A stretch of 64,000 nucleotides of DNA, from contig NZ_CAKAKE010000001.1 in assembly GCF_916618915.1 (NCBI RefSeq), forward strand, positions 496,001-560,000. Direction: 5' to 3'. The notes under the pieces were generated by a model. It was given only the letters and a program-made list of their open reading frames with translations. It searched no databases and had not been told where the DNA came from. A program made the position numbers and the translations under genes. The stretch is from Stenotrophomonas sp. Marseille-Q4652 (GTDB lineage: Bacteria; Pseudomonadota; Gammaproteobacteria; Xanthomonadales; Xanthomonadaceae). Positions 1-11,516 of the stretch are shown one piece after another. Numbering within the stretch: position 1 is the stretch's first letter; the number at the start of each line of letters is the position of its first letter.

Positions 1-381
1 GTGATGCCGTGGTTCGCCACCTTCGCCATGCTGTTCTTCATGGCCAACGCCGGCCTGCCGGGCACCAGCGGTTTCGTCGGTGAGTTCATGGTCGTGCTGG
101 CCAGCTTCCAGTGGCATCCGCTGGCGGCCTTCGGTGCGGCGACCACGCTGATCATCGGCGCTGGTTACACGCTGTGGCTGTACAAGCGCGTGTTCTTCGG
201 CGAAGTGGCCAATGCCCATGTCGCCGAGCTTAAGGACATCAACGGCCGCGAGTGGCTGGTGCTGGGCGTGTTCGCCATGGGCGTGCTGGCGCTGGGTATC
301 TATCCCAAGCCGTTGACCGACCTGATGGAGCCGTCCATCGCGAAGCTGGCGATGCAGATCGCATCCAGCAAGCTGCTGTGA
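1..381 (+). CDS. nuoM: NADH-quinone oxidoreductase subunit M, C-terminal part
   Basis: Partial gene cut by the window start; 126 residues to the stop are visible. NuoM is an antiporter-like membrane subunit of respiratory complex I in the inner membrane. The visible part shows three hydrophobic segments (about residues 1-32, 40-60 and 85-102) and the motif NAGLPGTSGFVGEF, typical of the proton-channel family shared by NuoL, NuoM and NuoN. It lies 32 bp before nuoN in the same orientation, the usual end of the nuo operon. The identification rests on the motif plus the neighbour. The codon at position 1 is not the real start. Confidence 0.93.
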   Translation: MMPWFATFAMLFFMANAGLPGTSGFVGEFMVVLASFQWHPLAAFGAATTLIIGAGYTLWLYKRVFFGEVANAHVAELKDINGREWLVLGVFAMGVLALGIYPKPLTDLMEPSIAKLAMQIASSKLL

Positions 382-413
382 CCGGCCGTCTAGAGTATTG
401 ATTCCAGGATTTC

Positions 414-1871
414 ATGATGACCACGCCCGTGCCGTTGACCGCCGCCGACCTCATGCCGCTGCTGCCAGAACTGGTGCTGGTCGGCAGCACCTTCGCGCTG
501 CTGATCCTTGACCTGTTCATCAGCCAGCGCAACAAGGTCTGGACCCACTTCCTGTCGGTCGCCATCCTCGTGGTGGTGTTCGCGATGCTGCTCTCCGGTG
601 CGGGCGGGCAGGGTGAGGTATTCCACGGCATGTTCGTGCGCGATGCCGCTGCCGACGTGATGAAGACCGTGGTGGTGCTGGTCAGCGGCCTGACCCTGCT
701 GTTCGGCTTCAACTACCTGCGCGAGCGTGACCTGTACCAGGGCGAGATCCCGGTGCTGCTGCTGTTCGCCACCGCCGGCATGATGATCCTGGTCTCGGCC
801 GGCAGCCTGCTGATGGTCTACCTGGGCCTGGAATTGCTGGCGCTGTGCTCCTACGCGCTGGTGGCCAGCAATCGCGAAAGCCCGCTGGCGACCGAAGCCG
901 GCATGAAGTACATCGTGCTCGGCTCGCTGGCCTCGGGCCTGCTGCTGTACGGCATGTCGCTGGTCTACGGCGCGACGGGCACCCTGGACCTGGGCAACAT
1001 CCACGCAGCCGGGGCCGACTCCGAAGAAACCCTGCTGCTGCTGACCGGCGTGGTGTTCATGATCGCCGGCGTGGCCTTCAAGCTCGGTGCCGCCCCGTTC
1101 CACATGTGGCTGCCGGACGTCTACCAGGGTGCCCCGGCCCCGATCGCGCTGTTCATCAGCTCGGCACCGAAGCTGGCTGCCTTCGGCATGGCCTACCGCC
1201 TGCTGGAAGTCGGCGCGGGCCCGATGTCCGAGCAGTGGCAGCAGGTGATCGGCGGGCTGGCCGCGCTGTCGCTGGTGGTCGGCAACCTGATGGCCATCGC
1301 GCAGACCAACCTGAAGCGCATGCTGGCCTATTCGACCGTGTCGCACATCGGCTTCCTGCTGCTGGGCATTGCCGGTGGTGGCGAGCGTGGCTTCAGCGCC
1401 GCTCTGTTCTACGCGGTGAGCTACGCGATCATGTCCACCGCTTCGTTCGGCGCCATCATCGCGCTGTCGCGCCGTGGCTTCGAGGCAGAGAACATCAACG
1501 ACTTCAAGGGGCTGAACGCGCGTAACCCGTGGATGGCCGGCCTGGTGCTGTGCATCATGGCTTCGCTGGCCGGCGTGCCGCCGTTCCTGGGCTTCTGGAC
1601 CAAGCTGATGGTGCTGGGCGCGGCCGTTGATGGCGGCATGCTGTGGCTGGCGATCCTGGGCGTGATCTGCGCGGTGATCGGCTGCTTCTACTACCTGCGC
1701 GTGATCAAGGTGATGTACTTCGACGAGCCGACCGGCGAGGCGATCTCCACCGGCAACAACCGCCTCGTGGGCGTCGTGCTGGGTGTGAACTCGCTGGCGC
1801 TGCTGGTGCTGCCGCTGGGCATGAACCCGATCCTGCAGTGGTGCAAGAACGCGTTCGCGCATTTGTCCTGA
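414..1871 (+). CDS. nuoN: NADH-quinone oxidoreductase subunit N
   Basis: A 485-residue polytopic inner-membrane protein, the usual NuoN length, forming one of the proton-pumping modules of complex I. It is hydrophobic throughout, with about 13-14 membrane segments. Family signatures are the conserved ELLALCSYALVA stretch, the VAFKLGAAPFHMWLPDVYQG motif around residues 220-240 and LAYSTVSHIGF near 305. The start ATG at 414 is preceded by CCAGGA. It is the last gene of the nuo operon. A 9-bp inverted repeat lies about 50 bp after the stop, followed by the initiator tRNA. Confidence 0.97.
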   Translation: MMTTPVPLTAADLMPLLPELVLVGSTFALLILDLFISQRNKVWTHFLSVAILVVVFAMLLSGAGGQGEVFHGMFVRDAAADVMKTVVVLVSGLTLLFGFNYLRERDLYQGEIPVLLLFATAGMMILVSAGSLLMVYLGLELLALCSYALVASNRESPLATEAGMKYIVLGSLASGLLLYGMSLVYGATGTLDLGNIHAAGADSEETLLLLTGVVFMIAGVAFKLGAAPFHMWLPDVYQGAPAPIALFISSAPKLAAFGMAYRLLEVGAGPMSEQWQQVIGGLAALSLVVGNLMAIAQTNLKRMLAYSTVSHIGFLLLGIAGGGERGFSAALFYAVSYAIMSTASFGAIIALSRRGFEAENINDFKGLNARNPWMAGLVLCIMASLAGVPPFLGFWTKLMVLGAAVDGGMLWLAILGVICAVIGCFYYLRVIKVMYFDEPTGEAISTGNNRLVGVVLGVNSLALLVLPLGMNPILQWCKNAFAHLS

Positions 1872-1874
1872 TTT

Positions 1875-1905
1875 TTGACACAGAACGGCGAAACTCGTGT
1901 AATAT
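1875..1905 (+). promoter_or_regulatory. Possible upstream promoter of the tRNA-fMet/rimP region
   Basis: A perfect -35 box TTGACA (1875-1880) and a -10-like TAATAT (1900-1905) are separated by 19 bp, longer than ideal. It starts 4 bp after the nuoN stop. If used, the transcript would carry a leader of about 170 nt before the tRNA. A better-spaced candidate lies at 2046-2074. Confidence 0.35.
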
Positions 1906-1922
1906 TCGTCGCCTGTGTTAAG

Positions 1923-1951
1923 GAATGCCGCCTCGCCAGAGTGCGGCATTC
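1923..1951 (+). terminator. Inverted repeat after nuoN, possible nuo operon terminator
   Basis: GAATGCCGC (1923-1931) is exactly complementary to GCGGCATTC (1943-1951), with an 11-nt loop. No T-run follows, so it is not a classical intrinsic terminator. It may instead mark the nuo transcript 3' end or form part of a leader. Confidence 0.35.
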
Positions 1952-2045
1952 GGGTCAGCCAACGGTTGATCCAGGGTGGGGTGGCCAAGCCGTCCTTCCT
2001 TCGCGGGTTCCACTACGGAATCAACGAGAAAGAGGTTTCCGGGGC

Positions 2046-2074
2046 TTGCAATATTCGCGCCGTTACCTCATAAT
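2046..2074 (+). promoter_or_regulatory. Promoter of tRNA-fMet
   Basis: TTGCAA (2046-2051) and CATAAT (2069-2074) are separated by exactly 17 bp. Transcription would start near 2081, about 5 nt before the mature tRNA end, a typical arrangement for a tRNA gene. Confidence 0.65.
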
Positions 2075-2085
2075 TCCGCTTCTGC

Positions 2086-2162
2086 TGCGGGGTGGAGCAG
2101 TCTGGCAGCTCGTCGGGCTCATAACCCGAAGGTCGCAGGTTCAAATCCTGCCCCCGCTACCA
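2086..2162 (+). tRNA. Initiator tRNA-fMet (CAT)
   Basis: A 77-nt cloverleaf with anticodon CAT and an encoded CCA end. Two initiator hallmarks are visible. The anticodon stem has the three consecutive G:C pairs (TCGGG/CCCGA), and the first acceptor pair is mismatched (T1 against T72, where E. coli has C1:A72). The T arm GCAGG-TTCAAAT-CCTGC pairs perfectly. The position directly upstream of rimP-nusA-infB matches the E. coli metY arrangement. Confidence 0.96.
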
Positions 2163-2173
2163 GCTTTGAGTCG

Positions 2174-2199
2174 CGCCGCACTTCTCCGGAAGTGCGGCG
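2174..2199 (+). other. Perfect 11-bp hairpin in the tRNA-fMet 3' trailer
   Basis: CGCCGCACTTC (2174-2184) and GAAGTGCGGCG (2189-2199) pair perfectly around a TCCG tetraloop. An outer helix is possible between CAGCTTT (2161-2167, overlapping the tRNA CCA end) and AAAGCTG (2209-2215). No T-run follows. It could be a processing or stabilising element of the tRNA precursor. Confidence 0.5.
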
Positions 2200-2280
2200 A
2201 AGATTCGGAAAGCTGGGCTCGCAAGGACGATATGTTCCCGTTCTTGCACCGGAATCCAGATTACCGGAGTTGTACCGGAC

Positions 2281-2308
2281 AAGGGCCCAGCGGGCCCTTT
2301 GTTGTTTC
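2281..2308 (+). terminator. Intrinsic terminator between tRNA-fMet and rimP
   Basis: AAGGGCCC (2281-2288) pairs with GGGCCCTT (2292-2299) around a 3-nt loop and is followed by a T-rich TGTTGTTT tract. No clear promoter is visible between here and rimP, so partial read-through from the tRNA promoter is likely. Confidence 0.65.
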
Positions 2309-2368
2309 CGGAAGGCGGAAAATCCGGCTGGGTAGTGCCAGTCTCCATTCAAAGAAACAAGGCAGGCC

Positions 2369-2959
2369 GTGAGCGACAAGGCTACTGAAATCGCGAATCT
2401 GCTGGGCCCCACCGTGCAGGCACTGGGGCTCGAGCTGTTGGGCGCGGAATACCTTCCGGCCCCGGGCGGCGCCACGCTGCGCCTCTACATCGACGTGCCG
2501 CTGGACGAACAGCCCGAGCGCGTGGTCAACATCGACGACTGCGAACGCGTCAGTCGCGAAGTGTCCGCGCAGCTGGACGTCGAGGACCCGATCAGCGGCA
2601 ACTACACGCTGGAAGTGTCCTCGCCCGGCGTGGACCGTCCGCTGTTCACCCTGGAGCAGTTCGAGCGTCACCTCGGCGAGTCCGTCAAGGTCGGCCTGAA
2701 GCTGCCGCAGGATGGCCGTCGCCGCCTGCAGGGCCGTATCGACGCGGTCGATGCGGAGCAGGGCACCATTACCTTCGATGTCGACGGCAAGCCGTTGGTG
2801 GCCGCCTTCGACAACATCGACAAGGCACGCATCATTCCGGACTGGGCAGCGCTCGGTCTGGCACCCCAGAAGCCCACCGGGCCGGCCCCCAAGCGGGACG
2901 GCAAGGCTGGCAAGAAACCAACCAACGATCCGGCGGCAAAGAAGCCGCGCGCGGAGTGA
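2369..2959 (+). CDS. rimP: Ribosome maturation factor RimP
   Basis: A 196-residue cytoplasmic protein that helps assemble the 30S subunit. The N-terminal alpha/beta domain contains the family stretch [18 protein letters not shown] (about 55-75) and [12 protein letters not shown] (about 85-96); an SH3-like C-terminal domain follows. The last 30 residues are a Lys/Pro/Ala-rich tail, a common lineage-specific extension. The start is GTG, preceded by AAGGCAGG. It ends 4 bp before nusA, so the two are surely co-transcribed. Conserved order: tRNA-fMet, rimP, nusA, infB. Confidence 0.95.
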   Translation: MSDKATEIANLLGPTVQALGLELLGAEYLPAPGGATLRLYIDVPLDEQPERVVNIDDCERVSREVSAQLDVEDPISGNYTLEVSSPGVDRPLFTLEQFERHLGESVKVGLKLPQDGRRRLQGRIDAVDAEQGTITFDVDGKPLVAAFDNIDKARIIPDWAALGLAPQKPTGPAPKRDGKAGKKPTNDPAAKKPRAE

Positions 2960-2963
2960 GCCA

Positions 2964-4475
2964 ATGAGCAAGGAACTTTTGCTGGTAGTTGACGCAGTCG
3001 CCAACGAAAAGGGCGTGCCGCGTGAAGTGATCTTCGAGGCGATCGAGGCCGCACTGGCGTCGGCGGCGAAGAAGCGCTATCCCGACCAGGACGTGCTGGC
3101 CCGCGTGGCCATCGACCACAAGGACGGCAGCTACGAGACCTTCCGCCGCTGGGAAGTGGTGGCCGATGACGTGGTGATGGAATCACCCGACCGCCAGATC
3201 CGCCTGATGGATGCGATCGACGAAGCCGAGGGCGTGGAAGTCGGTGACTACATCGAAGAGCAGATCGAGAACCCCGACTTCGGTCGCATCGCCGCGCAGG
3301 CCGCCAAGCAGGTCATCGTGCAGCGCGTGCGCGAGGCCGAGCGCCAGCAGGTGGTCGATGCGTGGAAGGATCGCGTCGGTGAACTGGTCACCGGCGTGGT
3401 CAAGCGCGTCGAGCGCGGCAACATCTACGTCGACCTGGGCGGCAACGCCGAGGCCTTCATCCCGAAGGACAAGGGCATCCCGCGCGACGTGCTGCGCGCT
3501 GGCGACCGCGTGCGCGGCTACCTGGCCGAAGTGCGCTCCGAGCCGCGTGGCCCGCAGCTGTTCATCAGCCGTGCCGCCCCGGAATTCATGATCGAGCTGT
3601 TCAAGCTCGAGGTGCCGGAAGTCGGCCAGGGCCTGGTCGAAATCAAGGCCTGTGCGCGTGATCCGGGCGACCGCGCCAAGATCGCCGTGCTGGCCCACGA
3701 CACCCGCACCGATCCGATCGGCGCGTGCATCGGCATGCGTGGTTCGCGCGTGCAGGCCGTGTCCAACGAGCTCAATGGCGAGCGCGTGGACATCGTGCTG
3801 TGGAACGAGAACCCGGCCAACTTCGTCATCAACGCGATGGCCCCGGCCGAAGTGCAGTCGATCATCGTCGACGAAGAGAAGCACTCGATGGACCTGGCCG
3901 TGGCCGAGGACCGCCTGGCCCAGGCCATCGGCAAGGGCGGCCAGAACGTGCGTCTGGCCAGCCGCCTGACCGGCTGGCAGCTCAACGTGATGACCCAGGA
4001 CCAGGTTGCCGCCAAGTCCGAGGCCGAGCAGGCCGTCGCCCGCCAGCTGTTCATGGACAAGCTGGAAGTGGACGAGGAAATCGCCGGCATCCTGGTGTCC
4101 GAGGGCTTCAACACGGTCGAGGAAATCGCCTACGTCCCGGTCGGCGAACTGCTGGCCGTGGAAGGCTTCGACGAGGACATCGTCGAGGAACTGCGCGCCC
4201 GCGCCCGCGACGCACTGCTCAACGAGGAGCTGGCGGCCGAGGAAGGTCTGGACGGCGGCGAGCCGGCCGAGGACCTGCTTGCCCTGGAAGGCATGGACGA
4301 GGCCACCGCCTACGCCCTGGCCGCCCACGGCGTACGTACTTCTGAGGACCTGTCGGATCTGGCTGCCGACGAAATCCTCGAGTTCGGCATCGAAGGCCTG
4401 GACCTGGAGCGCGCCGCCGCCCTGGTGCTGGCCGCACGCGCCGAGGAGATCGCCCGCCTGGAGCGCGGCGAATGA
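2964..4475 (+). CDS. nusA: Transcription termination/antitermination factor NusA
   Basis: A 503-residue RNA-polymerase-binding protein controlling pausing, termination and antitermination. The domain order is complete: N-terminal polymerase-binding domain (1-130), S1 domain with GNIYVDLGGNAEAFIP (about 148-163), two KH domains (the second with AIGKGGQNVRLASRLTGW near 315-335), and two C-terminal acidic repeats (about 365-415 and 430-495), as in E. coli. The start ATG at 2964 lies 4 bp after the rimP stop. An upstream in-frame extension exists but matches nothing in the family, so it was not used. Confidence 0.97.
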   Translation: MSKELLLVVDAVANEKGVPREVIFEAIEAALASAAKKRYPDQDVLARVAIDHKDGSYETFRRWEVVADDVVMESPDRQIRLMDAIDEAEGVEVGDYIEEQIENPDFGRIAAQAAKQVIVQRVREAERQQVVDAWKDRVGELVTGVVKRVERGNIYVDLGGNAEAFIPKDKGIPRDVLRAGDRVRGYLAEVRSEPRGPQLFISRAAPEFMIELFKLEVPEVGQGLVEIKACARDPGDRAKIAVLAHDTRTDPIGACIGMRGSRVQAVSNELNGERVDIVLWNENPANFVINAMAPAEVQSIIVDEEKHSMDLAVAEDRLAQAIGKGGQNVRLASRLTGWQLNVMTQDQVAAKSEAEQAVARQLFMDKLEVDEEIAGILVSEGFNTVEEIAYVPVGELLAVEGFDEDIVEELRARARDALLNEELAAEEGLDGGEPAEDLLALEGMDEATAYALAAHGVRTSEDLSDLAADEILEFGIEGLDLERAAALVLAARAEEIARLERGE

Positions 4476-4491
4476 GTCAGCGATGAACAGC

Positions 4492-4510
4492 GCCCTGACC
4501 CGTTCAGGGC
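4492..4510 (+). other. Small hairpin between nusA and infB
   Basis: GCCCTGA (4492-4498) pairs with TCAGGGC (4504-4510) around a 5-nt loop in the 95-bp spacer. No T-run follows. It may be a weak pause, mRNA processing or stability element. Confidence 0.3.
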
Positions 4511-4570
4511 TTAGAATCCGCGCTGCCTTCGCTTTCGCCGGGGGGGCGCCAACAAGATCATAGGATCCGA

Positions 4571-7207
<2,637 letters not shown>

Positions 7208-7279
7208 TGCAGGAATGGCCGGCGCGCCGTCAGGCGTGCCGGTCCTGCCGCAACATCGCTTCCCAATACGAGTTTCCCA

Positions 7280-7675
7280 GTGCCCAAGACTTTCCATCGT
7301 ACCGACCGTGTGTCCGCCCAGATCCGCCGCGACCTGGGCACGATCGTGCATGCCGCCGTGCGCGAGCACGGGCTGCCGTCGGTCAGCGTTTCCGATGTCG
7401 AGGTCACCCGCGACATGGCCCATGCCAAGGTGTTCGTCACCGCGCTGATGCCCGAGCGTTCGGCCGAGGCAATGGCCGGGCTGAAGGAGCTGGCCGGCGA
7501 GCTGCGCACTGCGCTGGCGCGGGCCATGAAGCTGCGTCATGTGCCGGAGCTGCATTTCCACTACGACGATTCGGTCGACCGTGGCGAGCGCATCGACAAC
7601 CTGCTGCGCGACCTGCCCGACACCGTGGCGGCGGAAAAGCGCCGGCAGGCCGACGACGACGAGGCGTCCGAGTAA
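7280..7675 (+). CDS. rbfA: Ribosome-binding factor A
   Basis: A 131-residue KH-type protein that binds free 30S subunits and is needed for 16S rRNA maturation and cold adaptation. It shows RTDRVSAQIRRDL at the N terminus, the DVEVTRDMAHAKVFVT core and the LHFHYDDSVDRGERI motif near 95-110. The start is GTG at 7280 (protein begins MPKTFHRTDR). Its normal place is between infB and truB, 72 bp after infB. Confidence 0.95.
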   Translation: MPKTFHRTDRVSAQIRRDLGTIVHAAVREHGLPSVSVSDVEVTRDMAHAKVFVTALMPERSAEAMAGLKELAGELRTALARAMKLRHVPELHFHYDDSVDRGERIDNLLRDLPDTVAAEKRRQADDDEASE

Positions 7676-7682
7676 CAACACG

Positions 7683-7700
7683 ACAGCCCGCAAGGGCTGT
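7683..7700 (+). other. Hairpin between rbfA and truB
   Basis: ACAGCCC (7683-7689) and GGGCTGT (7694-7700) enclose a GCAA tetraloop, followed by TGTCCTGT. This is too T-poor for a strong terminator and may be a partial terminator or mRNA stability element. Confidence 0.4.
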
Positions 7701-7785
7701 TGTCCTGTAGGGCGTGCGCAATCCGTTGCGGCGCCGGGGCCGGCCTGATCCGGCAGCGCCTGCGGGCGCCCATCCAAGCGAACCC

Positions 7786-8697
7786 ATGGCACCCCGAATT
7801 TCCTTCCGCCGCCTGGACGGCATCCTGTTGCTGGACAAGCCCACCGGCATGAGCTCCAACGCCGCGCTGCAGCTTGCCCGGCGCCTGTTCCGTGCCGAGA
7901 AGGGTGGCCACACCGGCAGCCTTGATCCGCTGGCCACCGGCATGCTGCCGCTGTGCTTTGGCGAGGCAACCAAGATCGCCGGCCTGCTGCTGGGTTCGGC
8001 CAAGGCCTATGACGCCGAGGTGTTACTTGGCGCGACCACCGATACCGACGACTCCGACGGCCAGGTGCTGCGTACCCGTCCGGTGCCGCCCATCGACGCA
8101 GCCACCCTGGCCGCCGCACTGGTTCCGCTGCAGGGCCGGATCCGCCAGCGGGCCCCGATCTATTCGGCGCTCAAGCAGGGCGGCGAGCCGCTCTACGTGA
8201 AGGCCCGCCGTGGCGAGGCCATCGAGGCACCGGAGCGCGAGGTCGAGGTCCACTCCATCGAGGTGCTGGAGCAGCAGCCGGAGCGGCTATCGCTGCGGGT
8301 GACGTGCGGATCGGGGACCTACATCCGCAGCCTGGCCCGCGACCTGGGCGAGACCCTGGGCTGCGGCGCCCACATCGCCGGGCTGCGACGGCTGTGGGTG
8401 GATCCGTTCCGGGAGGCGCCGATGGTGACCCTGGCCGCGCTGGAGCAGGCCCTGGAGCAGGGCGGGGAGGAGGCCCTGATGGCACGGCTGCTGCCGCTGT
8501 CGGCCGGCCTGGTCGGGTTCCAGCGGATCGAACTGGATGACAGCCAGGCCCGCCGCTTCCGGATGGGCCAGCGCCTGCGTGGGCCGGGCTGGACCGCCGG
8601 CACCGCCGCGGTGTTCCAGGCCGACGGGCCGGAACTGGGGCTGGGGCAGGTGGACGACACCGGGCTGCTGGCTCCGCAGCGCCTGTTCAACCTCTGA
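7786..8697 (+). CDS. truB: tRNA pseudouridine(55) synthase
   Basis: A 303-residue enzyme that makes pseudouridine 55 in the T loop of tRNAs. The catalytic motif [14 protein letters not shown] contains the nucleophilic Asp at about residue 47. [14 protein letters not shown] and the C-terminal PUA-like region are also present. The start ATG at 7786 ([12 protein letters not shown]) aligns with family N termini; an upstream GTG would add 24 unrelated residues. It sits between rbfA and rpsO as in many gammaproteobacteria. Confidence 0.96.
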   Translation: MAPRISFRRLDGILLLDKPTGMSSNAALQLARRLFRAEKGGHTGSLDPLATGMLPLCFGEATKIAGLLLGSAKAYDAEVLLGATTDTDDSDGQVLRTRPVPPIDAATLAAALVPLQGRIRQRAPIYSALKQGGEPLYVKARRGEAIEAPEREVEVHSIEVLEQQPERLSLRVTCGSGTYIRSLARDLGETLGCGAHIAGLRRLWVDPFREAPMVTLAALEQALEQGGEEALMARLLPLSAGLVGFQRIELDDSQARRFRMGQRLRGPGWTAGTAAVFQADGPELGLGQVDDTGLLAPQRLFNL

Positions 8698-8712
8698 ATG
8701 AACAGCCGCGCC

Positions 8713-8741
8713 TTGTCCGGCGGGGCCCCGGCAAGTACAAT
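8713..8741 (+). promoter_or_regulatory. Candidate rpsO promoter
   Basis: TTGTCC (8713-8718) and TACAAT (8736-8741) are separated by 17 bp in the truB-rpsO gap. A hairpin, CGGCCC (8746-8751) with GGGCCG (8758-8763), would lie at the very 5' end of the message. In E. coli the S15 protein represses its own mRNA through a leader structure; whether this leader acts the same way is unknown. Confidence 0.5.
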
Positions 8742-8857
8742 TTCGCGGCCCAATATCGGGCCGTCCACCGTCCGGCGGACAACTTCATTTCACGGCGAGC
8801 TGCGCGGTGCGTCCAATGCACGTTCCTGCCGGCCACGCATCACAGAGAAAATTCCCA

Positions 8858-9118
8858 ATGTCGATCGACACCCAGAAGGTCATTGAAGATAACAAGCGCG
8901 GCGCCAACGACACCGGCTCCCCGGAAGTCCAGGTCGCCCTGCTGACCGCCCGCATCGAACTGCTGACCGGCCACTTCAAGACCCACAAGAAGGACCACCA
9001 CAGCCGCCGCGGCCTGCTGCAGATGGTCAACCGTCGTCGCAGCCTGCTCGACTACCTGAAGAAGAAGGACGTCGAGCGCTACAAGGCCCTCATCGAGAAG
9101 CTCGGCCTGCGCCGCTAA
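8858..9118 (+). CDS. rpsO: Small ribosomal subunit protein S15
   Basis: An 86-residue primary 16S rRNA binding protein. The family signature [20 protein letters not shown] and [25 protein letters not shown] are both complete. The start ATG at 8858 (MSIDTQKV) fits the family; an upstream in-frame ATG at 8807 would add 17 unrelated residues. It is followed by a strong terminator and then pnp, the conserved rpsO-pnp pair. Confidence 0.97.
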   Translation: MSIDTQKVIEDNKRGANDTGSPEVQVALLTARIELLTGHFKTHKKDHHSRRGLLQMVNRRRSLLDYLKKKDVERYKALIEKLGLRR

Positions 9119-9120
9119 TC

Positions 9121-9180
9121 CCAGTACCCACCGCGGCGCAGCGATGCGCCCCAGTACCCACCGCGGCGCAGCGATGCGCT
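9121..9180 (+). repeat. Tandem duplication of a 30-bp unit in the rpsO terminator
   Basis: Two head-to-tail copies (9121-9150 and 9151-9180) match at 29 of 30 bases. The second copy carries the 5' arm, loop and most of the 3' arm of the rpsO terminator. The first copy repeats this but lacks the distal 3' arm and T-run, so it can only form the inner 5-bp stem. Confidence 0.9.
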
Positions 9181-9193
9181 GCGGTTTTGTTTT
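9161..9193 (+). terminator. Intrinsic terminator of rpsO
   Basis: CCGCGGCGCA (9161-9170) pairs with TGCGCTGCGG (9175-9184), including one G-T wobble, around a GCGA tetraloop. TTTTGTTTT follows. A textbook terminator 40-75 nt after the rpsO stop, likely leaky since pnp usually receives read-through. Confidence 0.88.
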
Positions 9194-9318
9194 AGGCAGT
9201 ACGCAACACCCCCGACACGCAGCACACCCAGACACGGCCGGAATCGTTCCGGTCACCCGTTGGCGGCAAGGGTCGGCAACGGTCCATTCGAAGAAAGCAT
9301 CATCCAAGGAAACCCCTC

Positions 9319-11427
9319 GTGGCAAAAATCACCAAAACCTTCCAGTACGGCAAGCACACCGTCACGCTTGAGACCGGCGAGATCGCCCGCCAGGCCAGCG
9401 GCGCCGTCATCGTCAAGATGGACGACACCGTGCTGCTGGTCACTGCCGTTGCCGCCAAGAGCGCGCGCGAAGGCCAGGACTTCTTCCCGCTGACCGTCGA
9501 TTATCAGGAGAAGTTCTACGCGGGTGGCCGCATCCCGGGTGGTTTCTTCAAGCGCGAAGGCCGTGCGACTGAAAAGGAGACCCTGATCTCCCGCCTGATC
9601 GACCGTCCGATCCGCCCGCTGTTCCCCGAGGAATACAAGAACGAGGTCCAGATCATCGCCACGGTGATGTCGCTGAACCCGGAAATCGACGGTGACATCC
9701 CGGCCCTGATCGGCGCCTCGGCTGCCCTGTCGCTGGCAGGCACCCCGTTCAAGGGCCCGATCGGCGCTGCCAAGGTCGGCTACAAGAACGGCGAGTACAT
9801 CCTCAACCCGACCGCCGCAGAGCTGAAGGAATCGCAGCTGGAGCTGGTCGTGGCCGGTACCGCCAACGCCGTGCTGATGGTCGAGTCCGAAGCCGCGCTG
9901 CTGTCCGAAGAAGTGATGCTCGGCGCCGTGACCTTTGGTCACCGCGAGATGCAGAAGGTCATCAACGCGATCAACGAGCTGGTCGCCGAAGCCGGCATCA
10001 AGCCGAGCGAATGGGTCGCCCCGGCCAAGAACGAAGCGCTGGTCACCGCCCTGAAGGACGTGGTCGGCACCCAGCTGGCTGCTGCCTTCCAGATCCGCGA
10101 CAAGCTGGAGCGCCGCGACGCCATCGCCGCGGTCAAGAAGGCCGCGATGGAGACCCTGGCCGAGCGAGTTGCCGCCGAAGGCTGGAACCCGGCCGAGCTG
10201 GGCAAGGAATTCGGCGAGCTGGAATACCGCACCATGCGTGACTCGGTACTGGACACCAAGGTCCGCATCGACGGCCGTGCCCTGGACACCGTGCGCCCGA
10301 TCTCGGTGAAGGCCGGCGTGCTGCCGCGCACCCACGGCTCGGCGCTGTTCACCCGTGGCGAGACCCAGGCCATCGTGGTCACCACCCTGGGCACCGCCCG
10401 TGACGGCCAGGTCATCGACGCCGTCTCCGGTGAGTACAAGGAAAACTTCCTTTTCCATTACAACTTCCCGCCCTACTCGGTGGGTGAGTGCGGCCGTTTC
10501 GGCGCGCCGAAGCGCCGCGAGATCGGCCACGGTCGCCTGGCCAAGCGCGGCGTGCTGGCCGTGATGCCGACCCTGGAAGAGTTCCCGTACACCATCCGCG
10601 TCGTGTCGGAAATCACCGAATCCAACGGCTCCTCGTCGATGGCCTCGGTGTGCGGCTCGTCGCTGGCCCTGATGGACGCCGGCGTGCCGGTGAAGGCCCC
10701 GGTGGCCGGTATCGCCATGGGCCTGGTGAAGGAAGACGACCGCTTCGTGGTCCTGTCCGACATCCTGGGTGACGAAGATCACCTGGGCGACATGGACTTC
10801 AAGGTTGCCGGTACTGCCGAAGGCGTGTCCGCGCTGCAGATGGACATCAAGATCGAAGGCATCACCGAAGAGATCATGAAGCAGGCGCTGGAACAGGCCA
10901 AGGCGGGTCGCCTGCACATCCTGGGCGAAATGGCCAAGGCCCTGACCGCGCCGCGCGAAGAGCTGAGCGACTACGCGCCGCGTCTGCTGACCATCAAGAT
11001 CCACCCGGACAAGATCCGCGAAGTGATCGGCAAGGGCGGTTCGGTGATCCAGGCGATCACCAAGGAAACCGGCACCCAGATCGACATCCAGGACGACGGC
11101 ACCATCACCATTGCTTCGGTGAACAATGCTGCCGCCCAGGAAGCCAAGCGCCGCATCGAGCAGATCACCTCGGACGTCGAGCCGGGCCGTATCTACGAAG
11201 GCAAGGTCGCCAAGATCATGGACTTCGGTGCGTTCGTCACCATCCTGCCGGGCAAGGACGGCCTGGTGCACGTCTCGCAGATCTCCAGCGAGCGCGTGGA
11301 GAAGGTCAGCGACAAGCTGAAGGAAGGCGACGTGGTCAAGGTCAAGGTGCTGGAAGTCGACAAGCAGGGCCGTATCCGCCTGTCGATCAAGGCCGTGGAA
11401 GAAGGCGAGGGTGCCTCGGCCGAATAA
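9319..11427 (+). CDS. pnp: Polyribonucleotide nucleotidyltransferase (PNPase)
   Basis: A 702-residue 3'-to-5' phosphorolytic exoribonuclease, the core of the RNA degradosome, close to the E. coli length of 711. Two RNase PH-like domains flank an all-helical domain. The second shows the phosphate-binding [19 protein letters not shown] stretch and [21 protein letters not shown] domain (about 555-615, with [13 protein letters not shown]) and an S1 domain (about 622-692) follow. The start is GTG at 9319, preceded by AAGGAA. E. coli pnp is autoregulated through RNase III cleavage of its leader; I did not find an obvious long duplex here. Confidence 0.97.
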   Translation: MAKITKTFQYGKHTVTLETGEIARQASGAVIVKMDDTVLLVTAVAAKSAREGQDFFPLTVDYQEKFYAGGRIPGGFFKREGRATEKETLISRLIDRPIRPLFPEEYKNEVQIIATVMSLNPEIDGDIPALIGASAALSLAGTPFKGPIGAAKVGYKNGEYILNPTAAELKESQLELVVAGTANAVLMVESEAALLSEEVMLGAVTFGHREMQKVINAINELVAEAGIKPSEWVAPAKNEALVTALKDVVGTQLAAAFQIRDKLERRDAIAAVKKAAMETLAERVAAEGWNPAELGKEFGELEYRTMRDSVLDTKVRIDGRALDTVRPISVKAGVLPRTHGSALFTRGETQAIVVTTLGTARDGQVIDAVSGEYKENFLFHYNFPPYSVGECGRFGAPKRREIGHGRLAKRGVLAVMPTLEEFPYTIRVVSEITESNGSSSMASVCGSSLALMDAGVPVKAPVAGIAMGLVKEDDRFVVLSDILGDEDHLGDMDFKVAGTAEGVSALQMDIKIEGITEEIMKQALEQAKAGRLHILGEMAKALTAPREELSDYAPRLLTIKIHPDKIREVIGKGGSVIQAITKETGTQIDIQDDGTITIASVNNAAAQEAKRRIEQITSDVEPGRIYEGKVAKIMDFGAFVTILPGKDGLVHVSQISSERVEKVSDKLKEGDVVKVKVLEVDKQGRIRLSIKAVEEGEGASAE

Positions 11428-11449
11428 GCCGATCCCGGACTGGATCCAG

Positions 11450-11479
11450 AAAAAAGCGGGCTTCGGCCCGCTTTTTTTT
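11450..11479. terminator. Strong intrinsic terminator after pnp, active on both strands
   Basis: GCGGGC (11456-11461) and GCCCGC (11466-11471) enclose a TTCG tetraloop, with six A on one side and eight T on the other. It ends the pnp message and can also serve the convergent isochorismatase-family gene. Confidence 0.92.
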
Positions 11480-11516
11480 GCCCGCTCGGGACGGATCTGC
11501 CCGCTGGGTATCCCGC

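Noticed and set aside
390..1988. Long minus-strand open frame (532 codons) opposite nuoN
   Set aside because: Composition is His/Gln/Arg-rich without any domain, typical of antisense frames in high-GC genes; nuoN is certain on the other strand.
1875..2372. Plus-strand frame across the initiator tRNA
   Set aside because: It contains the tRNA, its promoter and a terminator, so it is not coding.
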